Part shown: positions 9,629-19,811 of the stretch, one piece after another
How the letters are laid out: the number at the start of each line of letters is the position of its first letter
Numbering within the stretch: position 1 is the stretch's first letter
Assembly (NCBI RefSeq): GCF_001700435.1
Contig: NZ_LYPC01000028.1
Span: forward strand, 743,267-807,266
Length of the DNA: 64,000 bases
Direction of reading: 5' to 3'
Origin: Paenibacillus pectinilyticus
Lineage (GTDB): Bacteria; Bacillota; Bacilli; Paenibacillales; NBRC-103111
Position numbers and translations under genes: made by a program
Notes under the pieces: model-generated
The model's database searches: none
Told to the model about the DNA's origin: nothing
What the model saw: only the letters and a program-made list of their open reading frames with translations

Positions 9629-10527
9629 AACCCCCCGTCTGACACTTTTTTAGATAACTTGTTGAACGTAAATACCAGAATGAATCCGATTAAAGATTGA
9701 AATAGTCCGACGGCAGTCGCGAAGCTATATTGCCCTTGCTGTATGCCTGTCCGGAACACGTAAGTATCTAAGATATCCCCTACGCTATAAGTCATTGGCG
9801 TCTGTAAATTAAATACTTGGTCAAAACCTAAATCCAAGAAGTTGCCGATTTCAAGTAATAGCAACACCAACACGGTCGGCAGCAGCAGCGGAAATGTAAC
9901 GTGCCGGATTTGCTTGAATCTAGATGCTCCGTCGATCATCGCTGATTCGTATAACTGTGGATCTATTGAACTGATGGCTGCCATGTAGACAACTGTTCCC
10001 CATCCCGCGTCTTTCCAAATGGAAGTCAACACATATACAACACGAAAATAGGAGCTTTCCTGCATAACCAAAGTAGGTTCATGGTGAAACCATCCCATTA
10101 CAATGTTAAACAATCCGCTTACTGAGAATAAATCAAACACAATACCAGATACGATGACCCATGATAGAAAATGTGGTACATACAGAGCCGTTTGAACTCC
10201 CTTCTTCAGGGCCGATTTTCGAATTTCATTGATCATGAGCGCCAAAAGAATGGGGATCGGAAATACGATTACAATTCGTAGAAATCCAAGGACCAATGTA
10301 TTACTGAACACCCTCATAAAATCGGGATAATGGAATAGCGTTTCAAAATTTTTAAAGCCAACCCATGGGCTATCCAAGAAACCTTTAAACACAGAATAGT
10401 CTTGAAATGCGATTACGGAGCCCGCAAGTGGAATGTACTTAAATATAATGAGAAAAACTATACCTGGTATGGCCATGACATATAGCGGCCAAAACACCTT
10501 CATTCGATGAGATGCAACTGCTTTCAC
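9622..10527 (-). CDS. ABC sugar importer permease, LplB type
   Basis: A 301-residue inner-membrane permease and first gene of the run permease-permease-binding protein-glycosidase-GH43. It starts with GTG after a GGGGGG ribosome site. Family features are the first helix (VMAIPGIVFLIIFKYIPLAG), the loop AFQDYSVFKGF, and the EAA-like loop ESAMIDGASRFKQIRHVTFP. It pairs with the overlapping YtcP-type gene. The upstream 240 bp hold the terminator of the neighbouring AraC gene. I saw no copy of the operator found further right, so control by the adjacent AraC-type protein is the likely arrangement, but this is inferred. Confidence 0.9.
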   Translation of the reverse strand: MKAVASHRMKVFWPLYVMAIPGIVFLIIFKYIPLAGSVIAFQDYSVFKGFLDSPWVGFKNFETLFHYPDFMRVFSNTLVLGFLRIVIVFPIPILLALMINEIRKSALKKGVQTALYVPHFLSWVIVSGIVFDLFSVSGLFNIVMGWFHHEPTLVMQESSYFRVVYVLTSIWKDAGWGTVVYMAAISSIDPQLYESAMIDGASRFKQIRHVTFPLLLPTVLVLLLLEIGNFLDLGFDQVFNLQTPMTYSVGDILDTYVFRTGIQQGQYSFATAVGLFQSLIGFILVFTFNKLSKKVSDGGLW

Positions 10528-10713
10528 CTTATTTCCCCCCTGATGTTAGAAATGTGATTAGCATCGGCTCTAACTGACTGCTCCATTTCTATTTGATCCA
10601 ACAATACGGCCATCTGTATCTGTACTCAACCTCGAAGTTCCTCAATACATCACTAAATCCAGCAAATTACCGGTTTAATGGTGGATATAGATATGATTTA
10701 TTGAAAATGAAGA

Positions 10714-10758
10714 TAAAAAAAATAGAAGCGGAGCGCTTTTTCAGCTTTTCCGCTTCTA
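10714..10758 (-). terminator. Terminator of the membrane AraC gene
   Basis: The stem AGAAGCGGA / TCCGCTTCT is followed on the minus strand by eight T, just after the stop of the minus-strand regulator gene. Confidence 0.75.
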
Positions 10759-10770
10759 ATATGAGTCTTT

Positions 10771-12966
10771 TTATTCTTTGAATTTTCCTGGTGTAATCCC
10801 TTTAATTTTTTTAAAGTTACGAATAAAACTGTTCTCGCTAGCGTATCCAACTTTCTCAGAAATCTCAATGACCTTCAAATTCGTATTCTTAAGTAAGTCT
10901 TCCGCTTTCTCAATTCGTACTTGTGTAATATAATCGTAAATCGAAGTTCCGGTTTCTTGTTTAAAGAGGACGTTTGCCTGCGACTGACTAATGCTACCTG
11001 CCTCCGCTACGTGCGATACGCCAATATTTTCTGGATAATGGTCTTGAATGTACTCGATCATCTTCCTAAAATAATTCTCATGCTTTGTTGGTTTGCGTCT
11101 CTTCACTTCTTCTGCTAGGTGGCTAGCTTCATCCAATGCCATTTGATGCAAATCTGAAAACGTCAACGTTTGAAGGGAATCCAACGCATCCATGATTTCC
11201 TGAAACTGTTCATCTTCAGGGTCTCTGAATTTCGTTATCATTTCCTTAATTACATTGGAATACCAACGGTATACGTGCAGAGGTTTTGAATTTGACGTTT
11301 CCCACTCCATCCGCATTTTTTCTAAAATGCTGTTTGTATATTCCGTCTTTCCTTCTTTAATGCCTTGAACTATTTCATGAATAGTTTCATTTTTAGAGCC
11401 AGGGCCTTGCGCTTCTGAATAGGGTAAGGCTTGCTCCGGCACATGAAGTTTTTTATACCCCATATATAAGCGATCTAGCAACAACACCTCAGCTTGCTTG
11501 TAGCGACTGCTGAGATCACCGCTAATCGGATTTAGCGATACGGCGACACCTACTGATAATGAAATTTTCAACAGTTTATCCGCCACTTCAATCCCATTCA
11601 AAAGTTTATCATAGAGCATAGGCAAATCCGTATCAGTAGACAAGGGTTGTACAATGAGGGCACTTCGATCCTGAGTTAAATCTTCAAACTGCACCCTAAA
11701 ACTCTCCCCCAGAATTTCCTCGAAAATATTACCTACTGCAAACTTAAGTAATAGCTGATCATCTTGCTTGTACCCATTCAACCAATTGTAATAGGCATCC
11801 ACCGAAACAATAACCGCATAAACAGGCAAGTCAGAACGCCATTCTGAGTAAAGCAACCGCCATTTTCGATCAAATTCCTTACGGCGCAGTCTCCCATAAA
11901 CCATATCTTGAATAAATTTGGCTTTTAGTTCTTTGTTACTGCCATGCAAAAAAGTTAGTTGCGTGAGCAGTCTGCCGACATAAGACTCCAACTGAGTGAA
12001 GTCAACCTCTAACGCTTCATTCCGATGGCTCCTTACCGTTTTAATCAATCGTTCAATAGGTCTAAACGTAATGCGGTTAACTTGGAAAATAATCAGCATT
12101 CCGATCAACATTGTAACCGCGGACACTATGAAAGTCATCGTCCGAATCCAATACAATTTGCCAAAAATCTGTTTCTGAGGGACCGCATAAACGTAATTCC
12201 ATTGCGTTGAGGCTGAAGTCAGGCGAGTAATAAAATATTTATTGGGGTTCAGCTGCACTTTATTATTTTCACCAATTGAGAATAAAGTTTCTCCTTTTGA
12301 GTCTTGAATGATTCGGATTGCCTCATTATTAGTAGTACCTTCCGGAATGATTTGGGAAAATAGTTTGGATGATTTTAAGTTTATAATAAGGTATCCGGAT
12401 ATTTTGTTATCTTCGTATATCCGTTTAATGAAACTTATCATTTCACCTTGATCCTTCATCCTTTTAGCGAAAGTCACATTGTTAGCGTCCTGTTCAGCTA
12501 AAGACAATTGAGACAACCAGCCTTTGTCACCAAAGGTATCCATACTGGAATTAAACCCAAAAGGAGAACTGCCAACAACATGGCGATTTTTTTCATCATA
12601 TAGATAGATACTGTCAATGAGCGAATTGTTTTGAGTTAATGTATCCAACATGGACACAACCCCAAGTATGGTATCCATACTTTTATGATTGTCATAACGC
12701 AAGAAATCGATCGTCAGCGGGTCGAGAACAGCATAAATAGATGTTGTCATAATATCGTTCATTTTCCTGTCAACATCGTCCCTGGCGAAGGTCAACATCT
12801 GCTGGTGCGGAACTTTAATCTCCTCTAATAGTGAATGTCTGGCGAGGCTGTACATGACAGTACCAACCAAAGCAATAGCGAGGCAAATGACCAGTGTAAG
12901 TATGAGAATTAATCTAGTTTTGATATTCGAGAAAATCAGTTTCGCCTTGTACTTATATACATTCAT
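10771..12966 (-). CDS. Membrane-bound AraC-family regulator
   Basis: A 731-residue one-component regulator. One membrane segment lies at about residues 15-36 and a second at about 275-300. The stretch between them is the likely external ligand-sensing region. A cytoplasmic linker of about 300 residues follows. The last 100 residues carry two AraC helix-turn-helix units (IGVSHVAEAGSISQSQANVL and NLKVIEISEKVGYASENSF) and end in KKIKGITPGKF. It lies 24 bp downstream of a binding-protein gene, in the same direction, and upstream of a permease operon. It therefore probably senses the sugar or loaded binding protein and activates these transport genes. No kinase or receiver motifs are present. Confidence 0.88.
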   Translation of the reverse strand: MNVYKYKAKLIFSNIKTRLILILTLVICLAIALVGTVMYSLARHSLLEEIKVPHQQMLTFARDDVDRKMNDIMTTSIYAVLDPLTIDFLRYDNHKSMDTILGVVSMLDTLTQNNSLIDSIYLYDEKNRHVVGSSPFGFNSSMDTFGDKGWLSQLSLAEQDANNVTFAKRMKDQGEMISFIKRIYEDNKISGYLIINLKSSKLFSQIIPEGTTNNEAIRIIQDSKGETLFSIGENNKVQLNPNKYFITRLTSASTQWNYVYAVPQKQIFGKLYWIRTMTFIVSAVTMLIGMLIIFQVNRITFRPIERLIKTVRSHRNEALEVDFTQLESYVGRLLTQLTFLHGSNKELKAKFIQDMVYGRLRRKEFDRKWRLLYSEWRSDLPVYAVIVSVDAYYNWLNGYKQDDQLLLKFAVGNIFEEILGESFRVQFEDLTQDRSALIVQPLSTDTDLPMLYDKLLNGIEVADKLLKISLSVGVAVSLNPISGDLSSRYKQAEVLLLDRLYMGYKKLHVPEQALPYSEAQGPGSKNETIHEIVQGIKEGKTEYTNSILEKMRMEWETSNSKPLHVYRWYSNVIKEMITKFRDPEDEQFQEIMDALDSLQTLTFSDLHQMALDEASHLAEEVKRRKPTKHENYFRKMIEYIQDHYPENIGVSHVAEAGSISQSQANVLFKQETGTSIYDYITQVRIEKAEDLLKNTNLKVIEISEKVGYASENSFIRNFKKIKGITPGKFKE

Positions 12967-12990
12967 GCTTTCCCCTGCCGTTTTCCCTCA

Positions 12991-14547
12991 TTATTTCTTC
13001 TTAGCATACCATTCACGCGCCCGTTTCGTGACTTCGTCTCCACCACTGCTTTTCCATCTTTGAATAAATTCATCAAATTTTTCAATCGGCCAATCACCAA
13101 CAATAATTTTGGTCATGTATTCTTGATAGAGCTTATTCGATTTAATGTCCGGAAAGCCATCATATATCGATATAGGAATGCCATCCCCGGCAATCCGTTT
13201 ACCATCTCTTCCAGCTACCATCATCGCATCTATCATCATCTGGGCAACCTTCGGTTCATACTGATCCTGAAGCGTCATAGCCATCTGCTCCGTTGTTATA
13301 ACTGGAAATAAGTCGATTAGATAAGTTTGATCCGAACTGATAGGCAGTCGCTTCTTTTTGCCATCCTTCATTTCATAATGCTCGCCTTCAATTCCAAAAG
13401 AAGCAAAATTACGATTCTCGGGCTTCGCATAAAATTCAAGGAGTTTCATAGCTTCCACTGCATTTTTGGATGATTTAGGAATGGCCCACTCCATATTATT
13501 GATGAGCGGTCTCGGGGTAAAACTGTCAAACCCTTCTACCTTGGGTACCGGCATTCCGACAATATAGGCATTCGGATTTATTTTAGGCAAATTTTCAAAG
13601 AAGTTTTGCTTAATACCATAGGGAACATGATACCAGACGCCAACCTTATCTTGTTGAATCTTTGCTTTCCATGTCAATTCTTTATTCAAGAATGTTTCAT
13701 TATCCAGCAATTTGTCTTTGTAAAGTTCTCTGGCAAATATAAGGGCTGCTTTCATATTCGGAGTAACCGCGGAGTACGCCAGTTCATTGTTATACAAATC
13801 CCAAACCGGGTTACCTTCTACCATGGCAACACCGTACATCAAGAATATGTCATCCATCCAACGCCCGGCTTCTCGTCCGCTAGTAGGAATTTCGTCCATT
13901 AATCCATTGCCGTTGGGATCTTGATCGCGAAATGCCTTAAGAACAGCAACATATTCATCCTTCGTTGTCGGTATCTTCATGTTAACCTTGTCTAACCAAT
14001 CTTTACGAATCAATGAACTATATCTTGGATACAAATTAACTCTCGGGATAAAATAAATTTTTCCATCTGGAGAATTGGCTCGCACACTTTCCCACACATC
14101 TTGAGGAATTGCCTTCCATAAGGTAGGTGCATACTGTGGCAGCAAATCATCCAAGGCTAGCAAAGCACCTTGCTTTAGCAGCGTATCTTCAACCCCTTGA
14201 GGTAAGAACAAATCCGGTAGTTCATTGGCAGCAATCTTAACATTTAAACCCTTTGTAAAGTCAGTGCCACCATTCCAAGGGAGGGTTGAGGTGTTAACTA
14301 CAATACCAGTTTGCTCTTTAACATATTTCATCTGCTTATCTTCTGGTCCAGGCATTCTTCCATAATCACTGAACATGAGAATGTTAACTGTCTTAACTTC
14401 CTTTTTCTGTTCACTCTCAGAATTTTTTCCAGCTGCATTATCCTTATTTTCTGAACTAGTACTTGTACATCCTGCCGCTATTAGGGCAAGCAATACGCTT
14501 GCGGCTAACAATGCAATCATCCGCGTCATTCTTGATTGTACTGCCAT
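12991..14547 (-). CDS. Sugar ABC transporter substrate-binding lipoprotein
   Basis: A 518-residue lipoprotein with the lipobox IAAGC at about residues 23-27. It is a close paralogue of the binding protein at 7086-8678: the two share PDLFLPQGVEDTLL-like, DQDPNGNGLMDEIPTSGR-like and EVTKRAREWYAK stretches. No permease is adjacent, and it is co-directional with the membrane AraC regulator 24 bp downstream. It may supply an alternative substrate to the permeases at 8750-10527, or act as the sensor partner of that regulator. Both ideas are inference. Confidence 0.88.
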   Translation of the reverse strand: MAVQSRMTRMIALLAASVLLALIAAGCTSTSSENKDNAAGKNSESEQKKEVKTVNILMFSDYGRMPGPEDKQMKYVKEQTGIVVNTSTLPWNGGTDFTKGLNVKIAANELPDLFLPQGVEDTLLKQGALLALDDLLPQYAPTLWKAIPQDVWESVRANSPDGKIYFIPRVNLYPRYSSLIRKDWLDKVNMKIPTTKDEYVAVLKAFRDQDPNGNGLMDEIPTSGREAGRWMDDIFLMYGVAMVEGNPVWDLYNNELAYSAVTPNMKAALIFARELYKDKLLDNETFLNKELTWKAKIQQDKVGVWYHVPYGIKQNFFENLPKINPNAYIVGMPVPKVEGFDSFTPRPLINNMEWAIPKSSKNAVEAMKLLEFYAKPENRNFASFGIEGEHYEMKDGKKKRLPISSDQTYLIDLFPVITTEQMAMTLQDQYEPKVAQMMIDAMMVAGRDGKRIAGDGIPISIYDGFPDIKSNKLYQEYMTKIIVGDWPIEKFDEFIQRWKSSGGDEVTKRAREWYAKKK

Positions 14548-14640
14548 CTTTCTTGCCCCTTTCTATTTGCAACTATTTAAATATTATATCATTGCGAGGT
14601 CTTCAGCCCAACATTGTACTTACTTATGGTGAAAATGCGA

Positions 14641-14667
14641 AAAAAGCCGGAGTCACCGACTTTTTTT
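14641..14667 (-). terminator. Terminator of the GH43-GH78-GH2 operon
   Basis: On the minus strand a 6-bp stem (AGTCGG / CCGGCT, one wobble) is followed by six T. It lies directly after the stop of the GH2 gene. Confidence 0.65.
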
Positions 14668-14676
14668 CGTAAGATA

Positions 14677-16983
14677 TTACTTGTTCTTTTTAATCTTTGT
14701 AAGCTCTCTATTTAGTGCATATATTAACTTATCAGTGAAGTGGTCGGGTGCCATTTCAGCCAGCATATCAATCTTAAATCCTTGCGTCATGCTATACGTT
14801 GGTTGCGCTCTAAAACCTTCTCCTAGATATTTATTTAACACTGCTGCCGCATCTTCATTCTCAAAAAGCTCTTTAAACGTGCAACGTGTAGAGTAAACAT
14901 CATCCGTAAATTGTAATTCCTCGATTTCTCCGTCCAAGTCAGGCATTTGGAACCAGTTCGTAACTTCCCCACCTTTTTCTTCTATGGGAGCTTCATAACT
15001 TGGATTGGGTTCTTTAACCTTATTAAATTTAGCAATATCTACGTATTGAGCACTATCCCCTGTGGCTACTGCACGTATTTCATTTATGCCATCAACTAGG
15101 CAAACATTATCAAAAATGAAAACCTTATCCGCACTGGTTTTATGTTGAAATTCACTTCCATTTACGTATAGCAATACGTTATCGCAGTTTGAATACACCT
15201 TAACTGTAATGCTGCCCTCTGCTCTATCAACAAAGCGCTTACTGGTGATATGAACAAATTTTTCCTCAGACCAATGCGCTTTATACATATAAAAGGCATC
15301 TTTCTTGATCTTTCTGTCATAGGAGACTAGTCCCTTGTTGTTTCTTCCCTGGACTCCGCCTTCATCTCTGATATTTGCTCCGAAATCAAACATGTTCCAT
15401 ACATACGTCGCCCAAAGATAAGGTCTTTCCGAGAAAGTCTTCCAAACCTTTTCATGAAACAGGGCATGATATTCTTCCGTATAATCTTTTACCTTTGGAT
15501 CAGAACTATGATATTGGACAATACCTTCTGCCCCATATTCGGAAATACACAACGGTACATCGGGGTTGATACGGTGGAACTTGTCCAGCCAAGGAGCAAA
15601 ATCCTCAGTCTTCCCATGATACCAACCATAATATTTGTTGTAACCAATCACATCCGTTATCCGGTTGTATTCATCTTCCTCATTAACAAATAGCACATTG
15701 GCCATCGTCGTTAGCCTTGTAGGGTCTTCCTTTTTCGTCAATGCATTCAGCTCTCTAACGAGTCTTCTAACCTCTGGTCTTTCACCGCCGATTTGAATTT
15801 CGTTTTGAATCCCCCAGAAGATGATCGAAGGATGATTAAAGTTCTGTCTGACCAACTCAACCATTTGCTGCTTCGCATTCATTCCTTCCAATTCATTCTG
15901 TGACATAATCGAAATGAATGGGATTTCTGCCCAAACGACCATGCCTTCTTGATCACACAAATCATAAAAGAATTGACTGTGCTGGTAGTGGGCTAACCGG
16001 ATGGATGAGGCACCGATTTCTCGAATGTAGCCCATGTCTTCGACTTGCTCTTGTTCCGAAATAGCCCAGCCCATATCCTTCCTGTCTTGGTGTCTGGATA
16101 CACCGTTCAAAGTCAGATGCTCACCGTTTAAGTAGAAGCCTTTTTCAGGATTCACATGGAAGTATCTGACGCCAAAAGGGATCGACAACGCATCAATCGT
16201 GTCATTAAAGCTAATCAAGGATAGGTTGGCACTGTACATATACGGATTTTTTCGCCCCTGCCATAGTGTTGGGTTATCAATGACGCAAGGCAGTTCTACG
16301 GTTTGTGTTTCTCCTGCAGCGAGCACAACTTCCTTCGTGGCATAAGTGGCAACTTGCTTGTCGGCATCCACAATTTCGACCCAAAGATTAATCTTTTTCT
16401 CTTCCTTACCATCATTCACAAGGATAGATTTAATGTTCAGTTTGGCTCTTTCTTGCGTTACTTCTTCCTGAACAATATAAACACCCTGTGAACCTTGATC
16501 CATTAAGTCAAAATGAACAGGAGAAGTAACAACCATGTTCACATCACGGTAAATCCCGCCGTAGAACGTAAAGTCTGCTTTCTGCGGATAAACATCATCA
16601 ACAACGGTATTGTCCACTTTTACAGCAAGTACATTAGCAGTACCATATTTAACGACATCTGTTACGTCGAACCTGAAGATGGAATATCCACCTTTATGCT
16701 GGCCCAAATGTTGGCCGTTCACATAGACATCCGTGATGCTGTTCGAGCCTTGGAACTCAATAAAAAGTCTATTTCCTTCATAAGCGGGCTCAACCGTAAA
16801 AGTCTTTCTATACCAGCAGGCACCTTGGTGATATTCGTAGCCATTTGCGCCGTCCACGGAATTCCATGTATGAGGAATAGTTATACTTTGCCAATTCTCA
16901 TGTGTGAACTCTACACTTTCAGCATGCTCTATGTTCTGCCGAATAAATTTCCAAGTATTATTGAACCCAATCGTTTTTCTCAT
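14677..16983 (-). CDS. GH2 beta-galactosidase / beta-glucuronidase family enzyme
   Basis: A 768-residue retaining glycosidase. The domains run in GH2 order: a jelly-roll N-domain (IPHTWNSVDGANGYEYHQGA), an Ig-like domain, and a TIM barrel with the acid/base Glu in FWGIQNEIQ and the likely nucleophile in CISEYGAEG. A C-terminal extension of about 150 residues includes a second Ig-like stretch. There is no signal peptide, so it probably acts in the cytoplasm. The gene overlaps the GH78 gene by 4 bp (ATGA), which implies coupled translation. With GH78 and GH43 it suggests breakdown of rhamnose- and arabinose- or xylose-decorated oligosaccharides. The exact sugar is not predictable. Confidence 0.88.
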   Translation of the reverse strand: MRKTIGFNNTWKFIRQNIEHAESVEFTHENWQSITIPHTWNSVDGANGYEYHQGACWYRKTFTVEPAYEGNRLFIEFQGSNSITDVYVNGQHLGQHKGGYSIFRFDVTDVVKYGTANVLAVKVDNTVVDDVYPQKADFTFYGGIYRDVNMVVTSPVHFDLMDQGSQGVYIVQEEVTQERAKLNIKSILVNDGKEEKKINLWVEIVDADKQVATYATKEVVLAAGETQTVELPCVIDNPTLWQGRKNPYMYSANLSLISFNDTIDALSIPFGVRYFHVNPEKGFYLNGEHLTLNGVSRHQDRKDMGWAISEQEQVEDMGYIREIGASSIRLAHYQHSQFFYDLCDQEGMVVWAEIPFISIMSQNELEGMNAKQQMVELVRQNFNHPSIIFWGIQNEIQIGGERPEVRRLVRELNALTKKEDPTRLTTMANVLFVNEEDEYNRITDVIGYNKYYGWYHGKTEDFAPWLDKFHRINPDVPLCISEYGAEGIVQYHSSDPKVKDYTEEYHALFHEKVWKTFSERPYLWATYVWNMFDFGANIRDEGGVQGRNNKGLVSYDRKIKKDAFYMYKAHWSEEKFVHITSKRFVDRAEGSITVKVYSNCDNVLLYVNGSEFQHKTSADKVFIFDNVCLVDGINEIRAVATGDSAQYVDIAKFNKVKEPNPSYEAPIEEKGGEVTNWFQMPDLDGEIEELQFTDDVYSTRCTFKELFENEDAAAVLNKYLGEGFRAQPTYSMTQGFKIDMLAEMAPDHFTDKLIYALNRELTKIKKNK

Positions 16984-19793
16984 TGTGCAGCCACACTCCC
17001 TACTTGAATTGTAAACTGATATTTGCCGCTTCCCACCGTAACAACAATACGTCCATCTTCGTAGTGAGCATCTGGGTAACCACCTGATACACCTTTGAGA
17101 TCTTCTTCATTGCCTGCAAGCATGATCGTCGCCGTCGTATTCGTCGGGACCTCAAACTGATACACTATGCCATGATCCATTCTTTCCCATATCGATGTAA
17201 TCGTGCCATATGGAGACTCATACGTAGCCGATGCATGGGTCAGTGTTCCACCAACCAAAGGCTTCAATATAAAATGTTTGTAACCAGGCGTCTCCCAGAC
17301 AGGACGAATACCCGCTATACCTGCAAAGAGGAAGTTGCACACAGCACCATAGGAATAGTGATTGAGTGACCCTGACAATTCGCCATCAGGCTTTATACCT
17401 TTCCAACTCTCCCAAATCGTCGTTGCTCCGTTGCTGACGGCATACAGCCATGAAGGGCACGTATCCTGCTCTAACAACCGGAAAGCGACATCTGCGTGAC
17501 CGTAATCCGCCAGCACTTGAAGAATGAACGGTGTTGAAAGAAAACCTGTGTTCAAATGATAGTCCTGTTCCACAACCAACTGTGCAAGCTTGTCAGCAAC
17601 AGCTTGTTTCTTATCCTCAGAGGCTAAGTCAAAAGCAAGTGTACGGACATTCGGTGCCTGTCTGCCTTCTAAGATGGAGCCATCATCCCTAATAAAATAC
17701 TGGTTGTATACGCGTTTAATTTTCTCATACAGCGCTTGGTACTTGGCTTCATCCTCTGTCCTCTCGAGCACAGCTGCCATTTCAACCAACAAACGAGTCG
17801 AATACGCGAAATACGCGGTAGATACATCTGGATGATTTCCTTTGGTTTTAGTGAGTACGGCCATGAGATCTCTCATTTCCGTGTCTGTTTCAAGCCACTC
17901 TCCCCAATGGAACTTCGTATCCCAAATGTAATCAGCGTCACGTTCCCCATCCGTAAAATGGTGATAAGCAGGCGAATCCTGGAATAGCTCATTTGCATTC
18001 TTCGCACATGCAGCCATGTAATCGACCCACGCTTTGGCGGAATTAAACTGCCTCTCTAAGATAGTTTTGTCTCCATAACAAAGATACATCGTCCATGGAA
18101 TGATAACCGCCGCATCGCCCCAACCTGCGGAACCGTCAAGAATACTGGCTGTACCCGGTTTCGGCCTGCGCATGGCGACCATCGGGTTGTTATTGTGCTC
18201 CATAAATCTTTGCCATTCCTCCATGCTGTGATGCCCTATAACGGTTGGTACTGTGCTGCCGACTGATCCGTCAGCAAATTGTTCTGCAGCCACGTCAGCC
18301 ATCCATTTTTCAAAGAAAGGGTACACATGCATGAAATCTGACGCCGTTCTAGCGAATACTTGTGCGTCCCCTGTCCATCCCGCTCTTTCCCGTGTTGGGC
18401 AATCTGTAGGCACCTCCATGAAGTTGCCCTTCTGGCTCCATTTGGAGTTAGATACTAACTGCGTAATTAACGGATTCGAACAAGTGAAATCTCCCGTTTC
18501 GTCTGAGTCGGAGTACACCGCCACAGCTGTAAAATTCTCAGGTGTGATTTCTCCCGGATAATTCTTGACGAGTACATAACGGAAACCAAAAATTGAAAAA
18601 CGTGGACTATAACTCTCTACACCATCACCAGCTGTAATGTAATGAACCTCTTGGAAATCCTCCAATGTTCCATGTTCTGATAGATTTTGTAGGGTGAAGT
18701 TTCCTTGCTGATCTAAGGCTTCTCCATGGATAAGTACAATCTCAGTCCCTGCATCACCTTGAACGTTCATTTCTACCCACCCAGCAATATTTTGACCTAA
18801 ATCGAGAATCGTCTCTCCATTTGGCGTGCGCATCACTTTAGGAGTAAATCTTTCCTTCGCTCTTACCGGGACACTTCGGGTAGCGATCAAATTGTCGAAT
18901 CCATCAGCTTTGAACTGGACTGGCTCCCATGTGGAGTCGTCGTACGACGGCTGGTTCCACCCCTCGATGTTGATTCTAGCGTCATACACATCACCGGCTT
19001 TCATATCCGATTTCAGCAATGGACCGCTAGAAGTTCTAAAAGAGTCGTCACTGCCGATGATTTCACGGCTGCCATCCTCGTAGTTCAATACGAATTGCCC
19101 TAAGAAAGCTACTTTATAGCCAAAATTGTTCATGAGACTTGCTCCGCCTGTAGCTCCTCTCCACCAACCATCTCCGAGGATGACACCTAGTGCATTTGAG
19201 CCTTCTTGCAACAATGGCGTTACATCGTAAACCTGATATTGCAAGCGTTGATGATACGAAGTGAACCCTGGCGTGAACAGATGATCCGTCCCTTCAATTC
19301 CGTTCAGATAAAAACGGTATAACCCCTTCGCAGTAAGGCAGGCTCTAGCTGATACAAGACCCTTTTTTACAGTGAATTCTTTACGAATATAGGGAGAAGG
19401 TTTATACGCGGATATGTCGACTTCTGATTCCGGTTCAATCCAATGAGCTACCCAATCTGAAGTCTGCAACATCCCTGTTTCAAAAAATACAGAACTACTA
19501 AAGGATGACTCTACTCCCTGATTGCTCCAAACCTTAACTCGCCAATACACGCGCTCAAGTGATCTTAATTCCGGACCTTCATACAAAATACCCTGCGATT
19601 GGCTCGTATCCACCTTGCCACTGTCCCACATCAGATCAATGAAGCTCTCGCTTGCTGAAGCTTGAACTTGATAGGCGGTTTGTAAAACGTTCCTGCCGTC
19701 ACTACGGAGTTTCCAGCCGAGACGAGGCTTTTTGGCATCCAGTCCCAATGGATTTTCCAAATATTCCGTTCGCAATGCTTTGACTTCCAACAT
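16980..19793 (-). CDS. GH78 alpha-L-rhamnosidase
   Basis: A 937-residue enzyme of the bacterial alpha-L-rhamnosidase family. It begins with the typical Ig-like domain (LEVKALRTEYLENPLGLDA), then beta-sandwich domains (GLYRFYLNGIEGTDHLFTPG). The (alpha/alpha)6 barrel carries the hallmark VPTDCPTRERAGWTGDAQ with acidic catalytic residues, and the end is a C-terminal beta-sandwich. No signal peptide is present. AAAGGAGG lies 9 bases before the ATG, 18 bp after the GH43 stop, and the gene overlaps GH2 by ATGA. The operon is preceded by the shared operator at 21426-21464. It releases terminal rhamnose, as from rhamnogalacturonan or flavonoid glycosides. Confidence 0.92.
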   Translation of the reverse strand: MLEVKALRTEYLENPLGLDAKKPRLGWKLRSDGRNVLQTAYQVQASASESFIDLMWDSGKVDTSQSQGILYEGPELRSLERVYWRVKVWSNQGVESSFSSSVFFETGMLQTSDWVAHWIEPESEVDISAYKPSPYIRKEFTVKKGLVSARACLTAKGLYRFYLNGIEGTDHLFTPGFTSYHQRLQYQVYDVTPLLQEGSNALGVILGDGWWRGATGGASLMNNFGYKVAFLGQFVLNYEDGSREIIGSDDSFRTSSGPLLKSDMKAGDVYDARINIEGWNQPSYDDSTWEPVQFKADGFDNLIATRSVPVRAKERFTPKVMRTPNGETILDLGQNIAGWVEMNVQGDAGTEIVLIHGEALDQQGNFTLQNLSEHGTLEDFQEVHYITAGDGVESYSPRFSIFGFRYVLVKNYPGEITPENFTAVAVYSDSDETGDFTCSNPLITQLVSNSKWSQKGNFMEVPTDCPTRERAGWTGDAQVFARTASDFMHVYPFFEKWMADVAAEQFADGSVGSTVPTVIGHHSMEEWQRFMEHNNNPMVAMRRPKPGTASILDGSAGWGDAAVIIPWTMYLCYGDKTILERQFNSAKAWVDYMAACAKNANELFQDSPAYHHFTDGERDADYIWDTKFHWGEWLETDTEMRDLMAVLTKTKGNHPDVSTAYFAYSTRLLVEMAAVLERTEDEAKYQALYEKIKRVYNQYFIRDDGSILEGRQAPNVRTLAFDLASEDKKQAVADKLAQLVVEQDYHLNTGFLSTPFILQVLADYGHADVAFRLLEQDTCPSWLYAVSNGATTIWESWKGIKPDGELSGSLNHYSYGAVCNFLFAGIAGIRPVWETPGYKHFILKPLVGGTLTHASATYESPYGTITSIWERMDHGIVYQFEVPTNTTATIMLAGNEEDLKGVSGGYPDAHYEDGRIVVTVGSGKYQFTIQVGSVAAQ

Positions 19794-19811
19794 GTCAGAG
19801 ACCTCCTTTAG

